Shown here: in pieces, positions 25,470 to 33,932 of the stretch
Layout: each line of letters opens with the position of its first letter
How positions within the stretch are numbered: position 1 is the first letter of the stretch
Assembly: GCA_030550615.1 (NCBI GenBank)
Contig: JAUQPA010000015.1
Coordinates: 1-33,932, forward strand
Source: Thermoproteota archaeon
Lineage (GTDB): Archaea; Thermoproteota; Thermoprotei_A; Sulfolobales; Desulfurococcaceae
Direction: 5' to 3'
Length of the DNA: 33,932 nucleotides
Notes under the pieces: generated by a model
What the model was told of the DNA's origin: nothing
Database searches by the model: none
Seen by the model: the letters and a program-made list of their open reading frames with translations, nothing else
Made by a program: the position numbers and the translations under genes

Positions 25470-26393
25470 TTGAACGATAAGATATATGATGTTGTAACAG
25501 TTGGGCATATACTTGTAGACATAAGGTTCATAGTTAGTAGGTTCGCTGGCCCAGACGAAGAAGCCTCCATAATATCGCAAACCAGAGGAACAGGGGGCTC
25601 AGCAGCTAATGTTGCCATAGGTGTATCGAGACTTGGAGGAAAAAGCGCCATAATAGCTAAAATAGGGCTAGATAGCTTCGGTCGAATAGCTATTGAGGAA
25701 CTAATGAAAGAGAACGTCGATGTATCAGGAGTAAGAGTATCGTTCAAAGATACAGGTTTTAGCGTTGTCATAATTGATAATGAAGGAAAAATAGCAATGT
25801 ACGGGTTCAAAGGTGCGGCCGAGGAACTCGAACCAGAAGAAGTAGATGTAAATCTTCTTAGGAAAGCTAAGGCAGTTCACATAGCTAGTTTAAGAGTTGA
25901 CACATCGATACACGCTGCGTCAACAGCGAAGAAACATGATTCAATTGTATCGTGGGACCCAGGTAGAAGACTCTCGGAGAAAGGCTTAGATTACTTCAGG
26001 GAATTACTGAAGTACGTTGACATAGTACTGGTCAACAGAAAAGAAGCCAGGAATTTAACTGGCTTAGATGACTACAAAGAAGCCGCCCGCATCATATCCG
26101 AGAATGGTCCACCAATAGTCATAGTGAAACGCGGGGGCGAAGGGGTATATGCATTAATACGAGGCACAGAGTACGATATACCGGCATTCAAAGTTGAAAA
26201 ACCCGTGGATACAACGGGGGCTGGGGACGCCTTCGCGTCGGGATTGCTTCTAGGGTTAATAAAGGGCTATGATCCTCGAAAGGCCCTACTATATGGTAAT
26301 GCTGTTGCAGCACTTAAAATACAGAGGCTTGGAAGCCACAACGTTCCTTCACACGAGGAAGTAGTAAAATACATATGGGAGAAGCTTTCATAA
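25470..26393 (+). CDS. PfkB-family sugar kinase, possible ATP-dependent phosphofructokinase
   Basis: 307-residue ribokinase-fold kinase. PfkB signature 1 lies around 40-57 (GTGGSAANVAIGVSRLGG) and signature 2, DTTGAGDAFASG, at 257-268 with catalytic D263. TTG start at 25470 with a GGAG site. Adjacent to the aldolase, so phosphorylation of fructose 6-phosphate is a reasonable guess, as PfkB-type phosphofructokinases are known in crenarchaea. Ribokinase, adenosine or 2-keto-3-deoxygluconate kinase activity cannot be ruled out. Confidence 0.88.
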   Translation: MNDKIYDVVTVGHILVDIRFIVSRFAGPDEEASIISQTRGTGGSAANVAIGVSRLGGKSAIIAKIGLDSFGRIAIEELMKENVDVSGVRVSFKDTGFSVVIIDNEGKIAMYGFKGAAEELEPEEVDVNLLRKAKAVHIASLRVDTSIHAASTAKKHDSIVSWDPGRRLSEKGLDYFRELLKYVDIVLVNRKEARNLTGLDDYKEAARIISENGPPIVIVKRGGEGVYALIRGTEYDIPAFKVEKPVDTTGAGDAFASGLLLGLIKGYDPRKALLYGNAVAALKIQRLGSHNVPSHEEVVKYIWEKLS

Positions 26394-26422
26394 CCTCCAC
26401 TTAATACTAGAATTCACCATGT

Positions 26423-27088
26423 TCAACCTGGAGTACTAGATATTCCTGTAGCCCAGTTCAGTATAGTTTTCTGCGGTGAGAAATAGAGTGGCTGTAGTGT
26501 TTTTTCACTAAAGACTCTTCTACCATATTGTTTAACCGGGTGTTTTAAAAGCTCAGCTAATATAACTCCTTTTTTCTGTTTTAATTTAACCATTACTTTC
26601 ACTACGTGGTGGTGAAAACTCCCTCCTTCAGGCATGTAATTCCCGTATTTTGACACGGTATTAAATAACATTACATGGTTTAAAGTAGCTATTTTCATGA
26701 TAATACCGGTGATTTTTGTTGCTTCAGTGTACTTAGCTGGGTCGCGAGGAAGATAGTTATATGGAAACGCAAGAAGAATAACAGCGTTCCTCGTTGAGGC
26801 CAGATCCTCCAACGTTTTCACAGTATCATTTAACCTAAAAGCTCTTGAAACCAGTATATTATCTAATTTACAGTTGAAGATCCTGCAGAGTTTAATTAGA
26901 TACGGCGTATCTATGCCGCCGAATTCTAAGTTGAATACAACATATACAGTGTTCTCAGAACTTCTATATACCATTGTATAATGCATAACTTTAGTAACAA
27001 TGTCGAAGTCGCCGTAAAACTCAATAATCCAATGTTTCTCAAGCGGATTTAAGAGTTCATCAATTTGCTTAACACCTGTTACCTTCAT
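26423..27088 (-). CDS. RadA/RecA paralog lacking Walker A
   Basis: 221 residues resembling the core of archaeal RadA. TGVKQIDELL at the start and IIEFYGDFDIVTK (residues 21-33) align with the RadA stretch that ends in GSGKT, but the P-loop glycines, lysine and threonine are gone. GGSFHHHVVKVMVKL and the RadA-like C-terminal strand are kept. ATP binding is therefore unlikely; it may modulate RadA, single-stranded DNA or the neighbouring polymerase. ATG at 27088 has a strong GAGGAG site. Divergent from the 76-aa gene and PolB2-type polymerase, with a 121-base shared promoter region. Confidence 0.75.
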   Translation of the reverse strand: MKVTGVKQIDELLNPLEKHWIIEFYGDFDIVTKVMHYTMVYRSSENTVYVVFNLEFGGIDTPYLIKLCRIFNCKLDNILVSRAFRLNDTVKTLEDLASTRNAVILLAFPYNYLPRDPAKYTEATKITGIIMKIATLNHVMLFNTVSKYGNYMPEGGSFHHHVVKVMVKLKQKKGVILAELLKHPVKQYGRRVFSEKTLQPLYFSPQKTILNWATGISSTPG

Positions 27089-27209
27089 CCATCTCTCCTC
27101 TAATTTGCAGGGAGAAGGTTATATTTCGGGGAGCTTACCGAAAGTATTCAGCAATAATACTCCCGGGTTTATCAAATTGATCATGGTTTATTCATACTCG
27201 TGATACAGT

Positions 27210-27440
27210 ATGGGTAGAAATACGCCTTCATTAAGAGTAGTGGTAAATGAATATACTAGTAGATTAAGGAAAATAGCCGAGGCTTTGCCCCCAAATGAAA
27301 GATCTTTCTTTGAAAAATACTTGGAGGACCTGGATTCTACGTTATCAATATGTATGCATATAGGCATTGTCGATCCACTCGAGGTTTTCGTAGTGCATTT
27401 AATTCGTAAACTAAGTAGATATAACAGTGAGTTTTCATAA
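27210..27440 (+). CDS. Small helical hypothetical protein upstream of PolB2
   Basis: 76 residues, mostly charged helix, no recognised domain, signal or membrane segment; one CMH near residues 48-50. Starts with ATG at 27210; there is only a weak GTGAT upstream, so it may be near-leaderless from a TATA-like TTTATT at about 27187. It lies 56 bases before the polymerase gene on the same strand, which suggests co-transcription and perhaps a polymerase accessory role. Not recognised beyond that. Confidence 0.6.
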   Translation: MGRNTPSLRVVVNEYTSRLRKIAEALPPNERSFFEKYLEDLDSTLSICMHIGIVDPLEVFVVHLIRKLSRYNSEFS

Positions 27441-27496
27441 CGTGTAGTTTCGGTGAACTCAGGTTTAAATTATTTTTGAGGAAGTAGGGTAGTGGT

Positions 27497-29401
27497 TTGA
27501 GTAACAAGTGGTTGCTGAATGCTACTATTAGAGAAGATAAAGTAATTTTAACTCTCTACGACGAGGAAGCTGGCAGTCTTGAGGAAAAGGATGTAAACTT
27601 GTTCTTCCATGGATACTTGATGGGAAAAGATCCTGTCTTAATTTCAAGAGAGTTAAATAAACTCGATGGCGTGGAGAATGCATGGATTGAAAAATGGAGA
27701 GCGCCTTCATTTCATGATGCACCCGTAGATGTAGTAGTTTATAGAACTAGGAGTTATAGATTATTAATGGAAATAGCTAAGAGTAGCTTAATTAAAGGTA
27801 TAAAAGTAGTTAATACGTTCCCCCATCCACTTGTTGAAGCATTATACAGAGCGAAAATTCGGCCTTTAACAAGGATTAAAACAACCAGCGGAAATGAACA
27901 AGAATGGATGCCTTTCGAGAGAGATCCGGGAGTAAATTACGTTGTCTTGGGGTTTGAAAACGGGTATTTCATGGTTAAAACGCGCAGTAAAACTCTGTAT
28001 CTCCGCGAGTTGGAAGATATAGTAAATTACATTGTACCCGAAAAATTTCATCTAGGTTTCGCTGATCCATATGTTTACACTGAGCTGATTAAAGTAGAGC
28101 CGGCAATTACTCGCTCAGCTTATATATGGATTACCGGAGGTGCTTTTGATCCCTCTGAGTACTTTGAATGGAGCAGGTTAAGCTATACCCCACTGAGCTT
28201 AATGAACAATATTACCATAGGGAAAATACTTACTACAATAGAAGCCCTTTACGCGAGAGATAGAAGAATTCTTGTTGATAAAACACATGGGAGAAGAGAA
28301 CCATGGAGAACAATGAGGCAATTGCTAATAAATGATAGAGGAGGCGTTGTTTATCAACCTAAACCCGGTCTTTACTGGAACGTGTGTCAAGTAGATTTTA
28401 AAAGCCTATATCCAAGCATTATGGTTAAGTACAATGTATCAGGTGAAACAGTTGATAAAACAAACTGTAGTAGACGGACTATTCTACCTTGGACACCTCA
28501 TAGTGTTTGCTTTGATGAAGAAGGAGTAGTGCCAGCTAGTATTAAGAAGCTAATCTACCTCAAGGATCTATACGACGAATTATTCAAGAAAACCGGCGAG
28601 CATATCTACGAGTATCGGAAAAAAGCGATCAAGTGGATACTCGTAGCCAGCTTTGGCTACCTCGGCTACAGGAATAGTTTATTTGGCTCGGTAATGGCTC
28701 ATGAGGTAGTAACCAGCACTAGTAGGGAAATCATGCGTCAGGCTAAAATAGTAGCTGAGAAGGAAGGATACGGAGTTATACACATAATAGTTGATAGCAT
28801 ATTTGTTACGGGAATTTCCTCCAGTGAAGAATGCGAGTACCTAAAGGAGAAAATAGAGAAGAAAACGGGATTCAAAGCAAAAGTCGAAGCTCATTATACA
28901 TGGTTATATATTCCTCGTAGTTTAAATTACGAAAGAAGTGTTGCTAATAAATACTACGGTCTGCTTTCAGATGGTTCATTCAAGTTGAAGGGAATAATGG
29001 CTGTTCGAAAGGATACACCATTACTTGTTAAGAGAGCGCAACTAGAAGCACTAGGCAAACTCATGGGGACTCGTAGTCCATTGGAAATGGTATCTAGTAT
29101 TCAAGGCGCTCACGAGGTGATAGATTACTACGTTGAAAAACTGAAAAGAAGCCAAGTTGATCCCTATGAGTTAATAATATCAAGGTTTAGTAGAGTAAGG
29201 GAATCATACCTAAAGCCCCCATCATACATCTCGAAAACTAATCCGCCGTATAGACTCGTATACGTTGATGGAAAACTTGTCCCCTTCAATGAGTGTTCTT
29301 TGATGAGAATAGATGTAGGTAAATATGTTTGGTTATTGGAGAAAGCGCGGAGTGAGTTGCCCCGCGAGAGAGATCTCGGGAATGTACCTAAGATATATTG
29401 A
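27497..29401 (+). CDS. polB2: Divergent family B DNA polymerase (PolB2/Dpo2-like)
   Basis: 634 residues, shorter than replicative PolB (~770-870). Motif A is intact: DFKSLYPSI with D300. Motif B is altered: KWILVASFGYLGY with K379 in place of the usual K-x3-NSxYG. Motif C, normally YxDTDS, reads HIIVDSIFV (429-437): the first aspartate is isoleucine and only D433 remains. No 3'-5' exonuclease motifs are visible in the N-terminal half. These are hallmarks of crenarchaeal PolB2, long predicted inactive but reported as DNA-damage-inducible and linked to lesion bypass in Sulfolobales. TTG start at 27497. Confidence 0.85.
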   Translation: MSNKWLLNATIREDKVILTLYDEEAGSLEEKDVNLFFHGYLMGKDPVLISRELNKLDGVENAWIEKWRAPSFHDAPVDVVVYRTRSYRLLMEIAKSSLIKGIKVVNTFPHPLVEALYRAKIRPLTRIKTTSGNEQEWMPFERDPGVNYVVLGFENGYFMVKTRSKTLYLRELEDIVNYIVPEKFHLGFADPYVYTELIKVEPAITRSAYIWITGGAFDPSEYFEWSRLSYTPLSLMNNITIGKILTTIEALYARDRRILVDKTHGRREPWRTMRQLLINDRGGVVYQPKPGLYWNVCQVDFKSLYPSIMVKYNVSGETVDKTNCSRRTILPWTPHSVCFDEEGVVPASIKKLIYLKDLYDELFKKTGEHIYEYRKKAIKWILVASFGYLGYRNSLFGSVMAHEVVTSTSREIMRQAKIVAEKEGYGVIHIIVDSIFVTGISSSEECEYLKEKIEKKTGFKAKVEAHYTWLYIPRSLNYERSVANKYYGLLSDGSFKLKGIMAVRKDTPLLVKRAQLEALGKLMGTRSPLEMVSSIQGAHEVIDYYVEKLKRSQVDPYELIISRFSRVRESYLKPPSYISKTNPPYRLVYVDGKLVPFNECSLMRIDVGKYVWLLEKARSELPRERDLGNVPKIY

Positions 29402-29419
29402 AAAATACCCTGAGAAGCA

Positions 29420-30148
29420 TTAACTACTTTTTCTTCGAGCAGGTATTTTTACTGGGGGAAGAAAATACGTTAGAATCTTGCTTAAGGATAAATATCTCGG
29501 AACATATATCTCCTTCTTCCTTTTATTAATTGCTTTCACTATCTCAAATGCAACATGCTCCGGACTTAGTCCTTTATCTACGTCGCCGCCTGCTCTACTG
29601 TGAAAACTTGTTTTAACAACTCCGGGATACACCGTGAGGACATTTATTTTACGTCTATTTAATTCTCGTCTAAGCGCTTTTACAGCGTAATGTAGACCAG
29701 CTTTTGTTGCTCCATAAACCGGTAACTGCTGCATTAATACATGAATACCTGCAGTTATTACGAATATTACCGTTGAATTCTCCTTCATTAACGGGAGCAT
29801 TTTCTTGGTTAAAATAAGTGGTGCCACGAAATTAACGATTGCTAAAGATAATATTTCCTCATCGCTGTGCTCCAGGACATCTTTGTAAATACCAAATCCC
29901 GCGTTGTTCACTAATAAATCCAATTCTCCAAGAATAGTTTTTGATTTTACATATATTTCATTAATGCTTTCCAAGCGGGAAAGATCAGCTGTAACAGGGT
30001 AGAAACAGTCTCCTAGTTCGTTCCTAACTTGGAGAAGTTTCTCTGTATTTCTACCTACACCAATTATTTTAGCCTCGTGCTCCCTGCAGAGGATTCTACT
30101 TAACTCAAGCCCTATTCCCGAGGTTGCTCCTGTAATAACTGTTTTCAT
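29420..30148 (-). CDS. Short-chain dehydrogenase/reductase
   Basis: Classical SDR of 242 residues: nucleotide-binding TGATSGIG (6-13), NNAG (81-84), and catalytic Y145/K149 in YGATK. The usual catalytic serine about 13 residues before the tyrosine appears to be threonine (ITAG, T132), a conservative change. The C-terminus is basic (PPVKIPARRKSS). NAD(P)-dependent oxidoreductase; the substrate is not predictable. ATG at 30148 preceded by GTGAT. Convergent with the polymerase gene. Confidence 0.85.
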   Translation of the reverse strand: MKTVITGATSGIGLELSRILCREHEAKIIGVGRNTEKLLQVRNELGDCFYPVTADLSRLESINEIYVKSKTILGELDLLVNNAGFGIYKDVLEHSDEEILSLAIVNFVAPLILTKKMLPLMKENSTVIFVITAGIHVLMQQLPVYGATKAGLHYAVKALRRELNRRKINVLTVYPGVVKTSFHSRAGGDVDKGLSPEHVAFEIVKAINKRKKEIYVPRYLSLSKILTYFLPPVKIPARRKSS

Positions 30149-30224
30149 TTTATCACTAAGTTCATTAATTTGAATGGTTTACTAAAAAATTAATTTTTGT
30201 AATTTTATTCGCGTGGAGTTCGTT

Positions 30225-31142
30225 TCAATGATCAATCGTGTGTTCGTTTTCCTTGTTCTTCTGGGTGGATATTCCTCCTAGTATCTTGCTGAATGTTCCG
30301 AGAAGCTCTAGTGGAATAATGATCTTTGTTGCGGGGCTTTGAGCAATTGTTTTAAGTGATTCGAGGTATTGTAGTAGGAGAGCGTTTGATCCTAGCTTTT
30401 CAGCTGCTTCCTGTATTAGCTCTAATGCACGCTTCTTGCCTTCAGCAACAAGGATTTCATATTGTTTTTCACCTTCCCCTTTCTTAATCATTGCTTCCCT
30501 TTGACCTTCCGCCTCCAATATAGCTGCTGATCTTTTTCCTTCGGCTTCAAGTATCATAGCTCTTTTTGTTCTCTCAGCTGCCATTTGTTTTATCATAGCG
30601 TCTTGGACATCTCTTGGTGGTTTAATTTCCTTGATTTCAACGCTTGTAACTTTTATACCCCATCTATCTGTGACTTCGTCGAGTTTAGCTCTTAGGGAAT
30701 TGTTAATGTATTCTCTTTTCGCTAAGACGTCGTCTAGAGGCATGTCCCCTATAATGGCTCTTAATGTTGTGACAGCTATACCGGTTGCGGCAGCTATGTA
30801 GTTTTGAACTGCTGTAACAGCTAGTTGTGGATCAAATATTTTCATGTAGACCAATAAATCTACATCAACCGGTGCATTATCCTTAGTGATGCATGTTTGT
30901 GGAGGGATATCTAAGACGAATTCACGTAAATCAACTTCAACGCCGCGATCAATAATTGGAATTAGAAACACTAATCCAGGGCCTTTTACAGCCATTAATC
31001 TTCCAAGTCTAAATATCACTATTCGCTTATATTCAGGTATGACTTTTAGATGCGTTAATATGATCACGAGCAATATGATAGTAAATACCACTGCAACTAT
31101 TAACTCAGCTACAGGCATTACGAGAATCTCCTCGCTCACCAT
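30225..31142 (-). CDS. Stomatin/paraslipin-like SPFH membrane protein
   Basis: About 305 residues: an N-terminal membrane helix (IVAVVFTIILLVIIL), an SPFH/band 7 domain (GLVFLIPIIDRGVEVDLRE, TKDNAPVDVDLLVYMKIFDP) and a coiled coil with AEG repeats (ILEAEGKRSAAILEAEG). An open frame extends upstream to 31418, but that part overlaps the divergent nfeD gene, so I place the start at the ATG at 31142; the ATG at 31118, with GAGGAG upstream, is also plausible. Stomatin homologs are partners and substrates of NfeD-type proteases, and nfeD lies divergently next door. Confidence 0.9.
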   Translation of the reverse strand: MVSEEILVMPVAELIVAVVFTIILLVIILTHLKVIPEYKRIVIFRLGRLMAVKGPGLVFLIPIIDRGVEVDLREFVLDIPPQTCITKDNAPVDVDLLVYMKIFDPQLAVTAVQNYIAAATGIAVTTLRAIIGDMPLDDVLAKREYINNSLRAKLDEVTDRWGIKVTSVEIKEIKPPRDVQDAMIKQMAAERTKRAMILEAEGKRSAAILEAEGQREAMIKKGEGEKQYEILVAEGKKRALELIQEAAEKLGSNALLLQYLESLKTIAQSPATKIIIPLELLGTFSKILGGISTQKNKENEHTIDH

Positions 31143-31166
31143 TATATGGAGTAAATGGCTGAAAAC

Positions 31167-31176
31167 ATATATAAAC
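31167..31176. promoter_or_regulatory. Shared divergent TATA box of SPFH and nfeD genes
   Basis: ATATATAAAC reads as TATATAAA toward nfeD and as GTTTATATAT toward the SPFH gene. It lies about 25-30 bases from the SPFH ATG (31142) and 40 bases from the nfeD ATG, so one element could serve both directions. Confidence 0.45.
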
Positions 31177-31215
31177 TTTATAGTATCAGAGTAGCTACTA
31201 CAACATAGAGGGAGC

Positions 31216-32463
31216 ATGATGACTAAGTTATTTAATACACTACTGGTTTTTGCAGTATTAATTCTACTACAAGGTTCGATCTCCCAGTTTCTAATAAACA
31301 AATATTCCCAGGTAGTTACAAACGAATCTATTCTCGTGGAATTAGAGATGAATATTGATGGAGGTGCAGTATCATTTATTGAGAACGTTGTTAAAACCCA
31401 TCCCGGCAAAATATACATACTCGAAATTAATAGTTATGGAGGTTACTTAAGTGCGGCGGATAAAATAATATCTATAATTGAAAGATCTGGTTCATATTGC
31501 ATATCGTGGATACCTCCTGGAGGATACGCTGTCTCAGCTGCTGCATTAATCGCGTTATCCTGTAAGGAAATATACATGGGTCCGGGAGCAGTTATAGGAG
31601 GTATTAAGCCATCACCTGAAGACCCCAAGGTTATTGAATATGTTAAGGCAAGAGCTAGATCCTTACTGGAAAAACAAGGTAAAGGAAATTTAACGTGGAT
31701 TGTTGATGAACTAGTTGATGCCGCTAGATCTTATTCAACCAACGAAGCTGTTTCACTTGGATTAACGAAAAGTGTAAACGATTTATCCAGTATATTAGAA
31801 GCTGAGAATTTAACTTTATCAGGAGTAGTTTCACCTAGCTCGTGGGATAAACTATTATCTGTTATTTCACATCCATTAATATCAGAGATATTGCTCTTTG
31901 CCGGCGTGATTCTCATAATGATAGAAATCTTCACAACAGGGTTTCAAGGGTATGGATTAGCTGGAGCATTAATGATAGTTTTCGCACTATACGGTCTAAC
32001 ACTATTACCCATCGAAATTCTACACTTATCATTGATTCTCGCCGGCGCAGTTCTAATAATCGTAGAGCTAATTACCCCAGGCTTCGGGGTCTTCGGGATC
32101 TCAGGCATATTACTATCAGCGATAGGATTTGCATTAACATTCATGAATATTCCACCTGGAGCTATGAGCGAGTTGATTTACGTTTTGATCGCGGGATTAA
32201 GTTCCGTAACCAGCTTGTTCATCTTCATCGGCTTCAAAGCAGCGAAAGCAATGAGAACAAAGCGTGCTACTCTACGTGAACAACTAATAGGTTTAATTGG
32301 ATATGCAAAAACAGATATAAGTGAAACCTCACCCGGTACAGTTTATGTTTTAAACGAGGACTGGACTGCTTACTCAGTTAGAGGCACTATACCAAGTGGC
32401 AGTAAGGTAAGAGTATTGAAAGCTGAGGGTTTGAAGCTATATGTTGAAAAAATCGAGGATTAA
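31216..32463 (+). CDS. nfeD: NfeD-type membrane serine protease
   Basis: 415 residues. N-terminal signal or membrane helix, then a ClpP-like protease domain with the nucleophile S107 in PPGGYAVSAAA and a candidate general-base lysine K144, matching the Ser-Lys dyad of Pyrococcus 1510-N. Four to five membrane segments occupy about residues 215-345, followed by a C-terminal OB-fold NfeDC domain (~355-415). Proteases of this class cleave stomatin, encoded divergently here. A GAGGGAG site is better spaced for the second ATG (31219) than for 31216. Confidence 0.9.
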   Translation: MMTKLFNTLLVFAVLILLQGSISQFLINKYSQVVTNESILVELEMNIDGGAVSFIENVVKTHPGKIYILEINSYGGYLSAADKIISIIERSGSYCISWIPPGGYAVSAAALIALSCKEIYMGPGAVIGGIKPSPEDPKVIEYVKARARSLLEKQGKGNLTWIVDELVDAARSYSTNEAVSLGLTKSVNDLSSILEAENLTLSGVVSPSSWDKLLSVISHPLISEILLFAGVILIMIEIFTTGFQGYGLAGALMIVFALYGLTLLPIEILHLSLILAGAVLIIVELITPGFGVFGISGILLSAIGFALTFMNIPPGAMSELIYVLIAGLSSVTSLFIFIGFKAAKAMRTKRATLREQLIGLIGYAKTDISETSPGTVYVLNEDWTAYSVRGTIPSGSKVRVLKAEGLKLYVEKIED

Positions 32464-32521
32464 ATTCAACTTATTACGGGTATTTAAAGCCAGAATTAAA
32501 TAACTTATGTAAGGAATAAAA

Positions 32522-32926
32522 ATGATGTTCTTCAGAAGACTTGTAGGCGGACCCCTTTACTCTAACTCATATATCGTTTACCATGGAAACAAGGGTTTAA
32601 TTATAGATGCCGGCGTTGATCCACATAAGATCTACAGTTCAATTGATGAATTAAACGTTGAAATAGAGCTCATAGTTCTCACCCACGGTCACTTCGACCA
32701 TGTGTTTTATGCCGATGAGTTATCGAAAAACCCTAATGTCAAAGTCTACATGCATGAATCAGACTTAGAAATAATGAGATACTCGGCTACCCTAGGAGAA
32801 TACCTATACGGCGAGAATTTCCAGGAACCACGGAATCTAATTACATTGAGAAACAAGCACGAGTTAAACTTTAACAATATAAAGATTAAAATACTCCACA
32901 CACCTGGGGGTTCAGCTCTGATGTAG
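32522..32926 (+). pseudogene. MBL-fold hydrolase truncated by TnpB element
   Basis: Glyoxalase II-like metallo-beta-lactamase fold. The zinc motif HGHFDH is present (THGHFDH) and the gene reads normally through LHTPG, where the family continues with the metal-binding H-T-x-G-S segment. Here it instead ends GSALM and stops at 32926, giving 134 residues versus the usual ~200. The TnpB element begins immediately beyond, so insertion is the likely cause; the missing 3' part may lie past the right edge. The lost C-terminal zinc ligands should make it inactive. Confidence 0.75.
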
Positions 32927-33060
32927 GTTTATGTTGGTTGATGTCATCGCCTCATCTCTTTTCCCCGCATTCCGCTCGGGTTTTCATCGGGCTTGGGGGC
33001 GTTCAGGGTGACCCCGGGCACCCCACATCTTGTGTACCTGTAGAACAGGTTTACGCATGC
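32905..33060 (-). ncRNA. Possible reRNA/omega-RNA at right end of TnpB element
   Basis: IS200/IS605-family TnpB elements encode a guide RNA overlapping the 3' end of tnpB and the right end. This GC-rich stretch on the minus strand includes a CCCG/CGGG hairpin (32964-32967 with 32977-32980) just before the tnpB stop at 32944, then reads into the interrupted MBL gene, whose sequence would act as guide. Boundaries are approximate; inferred from family knowledge. Confidence 0.3.
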
Positions 33061-33932
33061 AACAACATCTCTATCACCTATGAATCCGCATCTAGTGCAC
33101 TTCAATACTCTACCACCGCTGTCCTTTAACCTGCTTCCACATATCGGGCATGTTGACGATGTTTTGCTTGGATCAACGTAGCTAACCATTAATCCTCTCT
33201 CTAGAGCTTCATAGTTGATCGTGAACTGAATTCTCCTGTAGAACCACAGGGATAGCTTCTTATTGAATGAGCTACTACCATTGACTCTATCCCTCAGGTT
33301 GTTCAGGTTCTCTAAGACCACGATAGAGTTATACCTACTGGCTAGTTCAGCTATGGAGTCTCCAACTCTGTGAGCGTAGTCCCAAGCTATGTTCCTTATT
33401 CTATCACCATGTCTTCTAATAGCTCTCCTGACACCTCCGATGAACCTCCATGATCTAGAGTATCTTCGTTGAATCCTCTCAATCCATATCCTATGCGTCA
33501 ACATCCTTCTGAGAGGTGTTTCAAAGCGTTTAAGCTTGACCATCCTTCCACTAGATGTAAATACAGCTAGTGTAATGTTGTCGAAGTTCACGTCTATGGT
33601 CATAACGGTTCTGGTTCTCCTTGGTTCAACCGTTCTCCTGAAGTATACTGCTACGTAGACCTCGTTCTCAACTACCTTCACAGCTAGCTCGTAGTTACTC
33701 CAACCCCTGAACTTCTCTATTCTTTCATTAGATAATAGTAGTCTTAGCTTAACCTCTCTGTTTCCATGTATTTTTAGAACAAGCGTTCTGTTCTCCAGGT
33801 TTAGCCTGTAGTCGTATTTATCTACTCTAGCTGATAGTCTTCTGAGAACCGGTTTCTTTCCACCGTTCTGCCTACTAGATTTAACAACTGCTTTAGCGTA
33901 GACATATACCTGCTTAACGTGGTGTGCTCTGA
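32944..33932 (-). mobile_element. tnpB: IS200/IS605-type TnpB (IS1341-like) nuclease, N-terminus outside window
   Basis: The frame is open from the stop at 32944 to the window edge, giving at least 329 residues; the first residues lie outside. RuvC-like catalytic residues are all visible: D in TIDVNFDN, E in VVLENLNNL and D in GDRDVVACVNL. The zinc ribbon CPICGS...CTRCGF lies between the last two. The tail NAPKPDENPSGMRG is typical of archaeal TnpB. The protein looks intact, so the element may be active as an RNA-guided nuclease. No TnpA is visible within the window. Confidence 0.9.

Noticed and set aside
25278-25810. Minus-strand frames opposite the aldolase and PfkB genes
   Set aside because: Both overlap well-supported genes and resemble no known family.
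31143-31418. Upstream extension of the SPFH frame
   Set aside because: It overlaps the divergent nfeD gene, its residues are unlike any SPFH protein, and the TATA element at 31167-31176 lies inside it.
32938-33129. Small plus-strand frame opposite tnpB
   Set aside because: Antisense to the zinc-ribbon region of tnpB; no support.

Overview
The window looks like a chromosomal segment of a hyperthermophilic crenarchaeon, most likely Desulfurococcales (Staphylothermus/Ignisphaera/Thermosphaera-like; the exact genus cannot be fixed from sequence alone). Grounds: AT-rich DNA, frequent GTG/TTG starts, GGTGA-type ribosome binding sites, archaeal TATA boxes, an archaeal class I fructose-bisphosphate aldolase, a crenarchaeal PolB2-type polymerase, a Pyrococcus-type sulfhydrogenase operon, and SPFH/NfeD and S9 peptidase genes of archaeal type.

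Layout. (1) Positions 1-2768, minus strand: a translationally coupled operon of a two-domain KaiC/RAD55-like ATPase, a stand-alone C-terminal half of a RACo-type corrinoid-protein activator, and a CooC-type nickel-insertion ATPase running off the left edge. (2) 3020-3853: an AbrB + PhoU-like regulator. (3) 3961-9506, minus: a five-gene NAD-linked hydrogenase operon (NuoE-like, NuoF/HydB-like, a NuoG-type ferredoxin fused to half of a [NiFe] small subunit, [NiFe] large subunit, and the other small-subunit half fused to ferredoxin clusters and a relic [FeFe]-hydrogenase H-cluster domain). (4) 9746-11138, plus: a second KaiC-like gene, broken by a ~14-nt deletion. (5) 11242-15254, minus: a complete hydBGDA-type group 3b [NiFe] NAD(P)-hydrogenase/sulfhydrogenase operon. 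(6) 15399-22552: peptide-use locus: M14 metallopeptidase, divergent ABC peptide-binding protein with two permeases, and an S9 acylaminoacyl-peptidase. (7) 22656-24493: membrane-anchored PLD-type nuclease and a frameshifted mfnA-type decarboxylase. (8) 24624-26393: aldolase + PfkB kinase. (9) 26423-29401: Walker-A-less RadA paralog, a 76-aa protein and a degenerate PolB2 polymerase. (10) 29420-32463: SDR enzyme, and divergent stomatin-like SPFH and NfeD protease genes. (11) 32522-33932: an MBL-fold hydrolase cut short beside an IS200/IS605-type TnpB element that runs off the right edge.

The most unusual content is the 3961-9506 operon. The electron-transfer small subunit of a [NiFe] hydrogenase is physically split in two; each half is fused to a different module, and one carries an [FeFe]-hydrogenase-like domain with an intact L3 motif but no L1 cysteine. 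With the NuoE/NuoF-like proteins this suggests a multi-cofactor NAD- and ferredoxin-linked (possibly bifurcating) hybrid complex. The second notable module is the divergent pair of a P-loop-less RadA paralog and a catalytically degraded polymerase. No tRNA, rRNA or CRISPR array was seen, and no gene-free stretch exceeds 300 bases.
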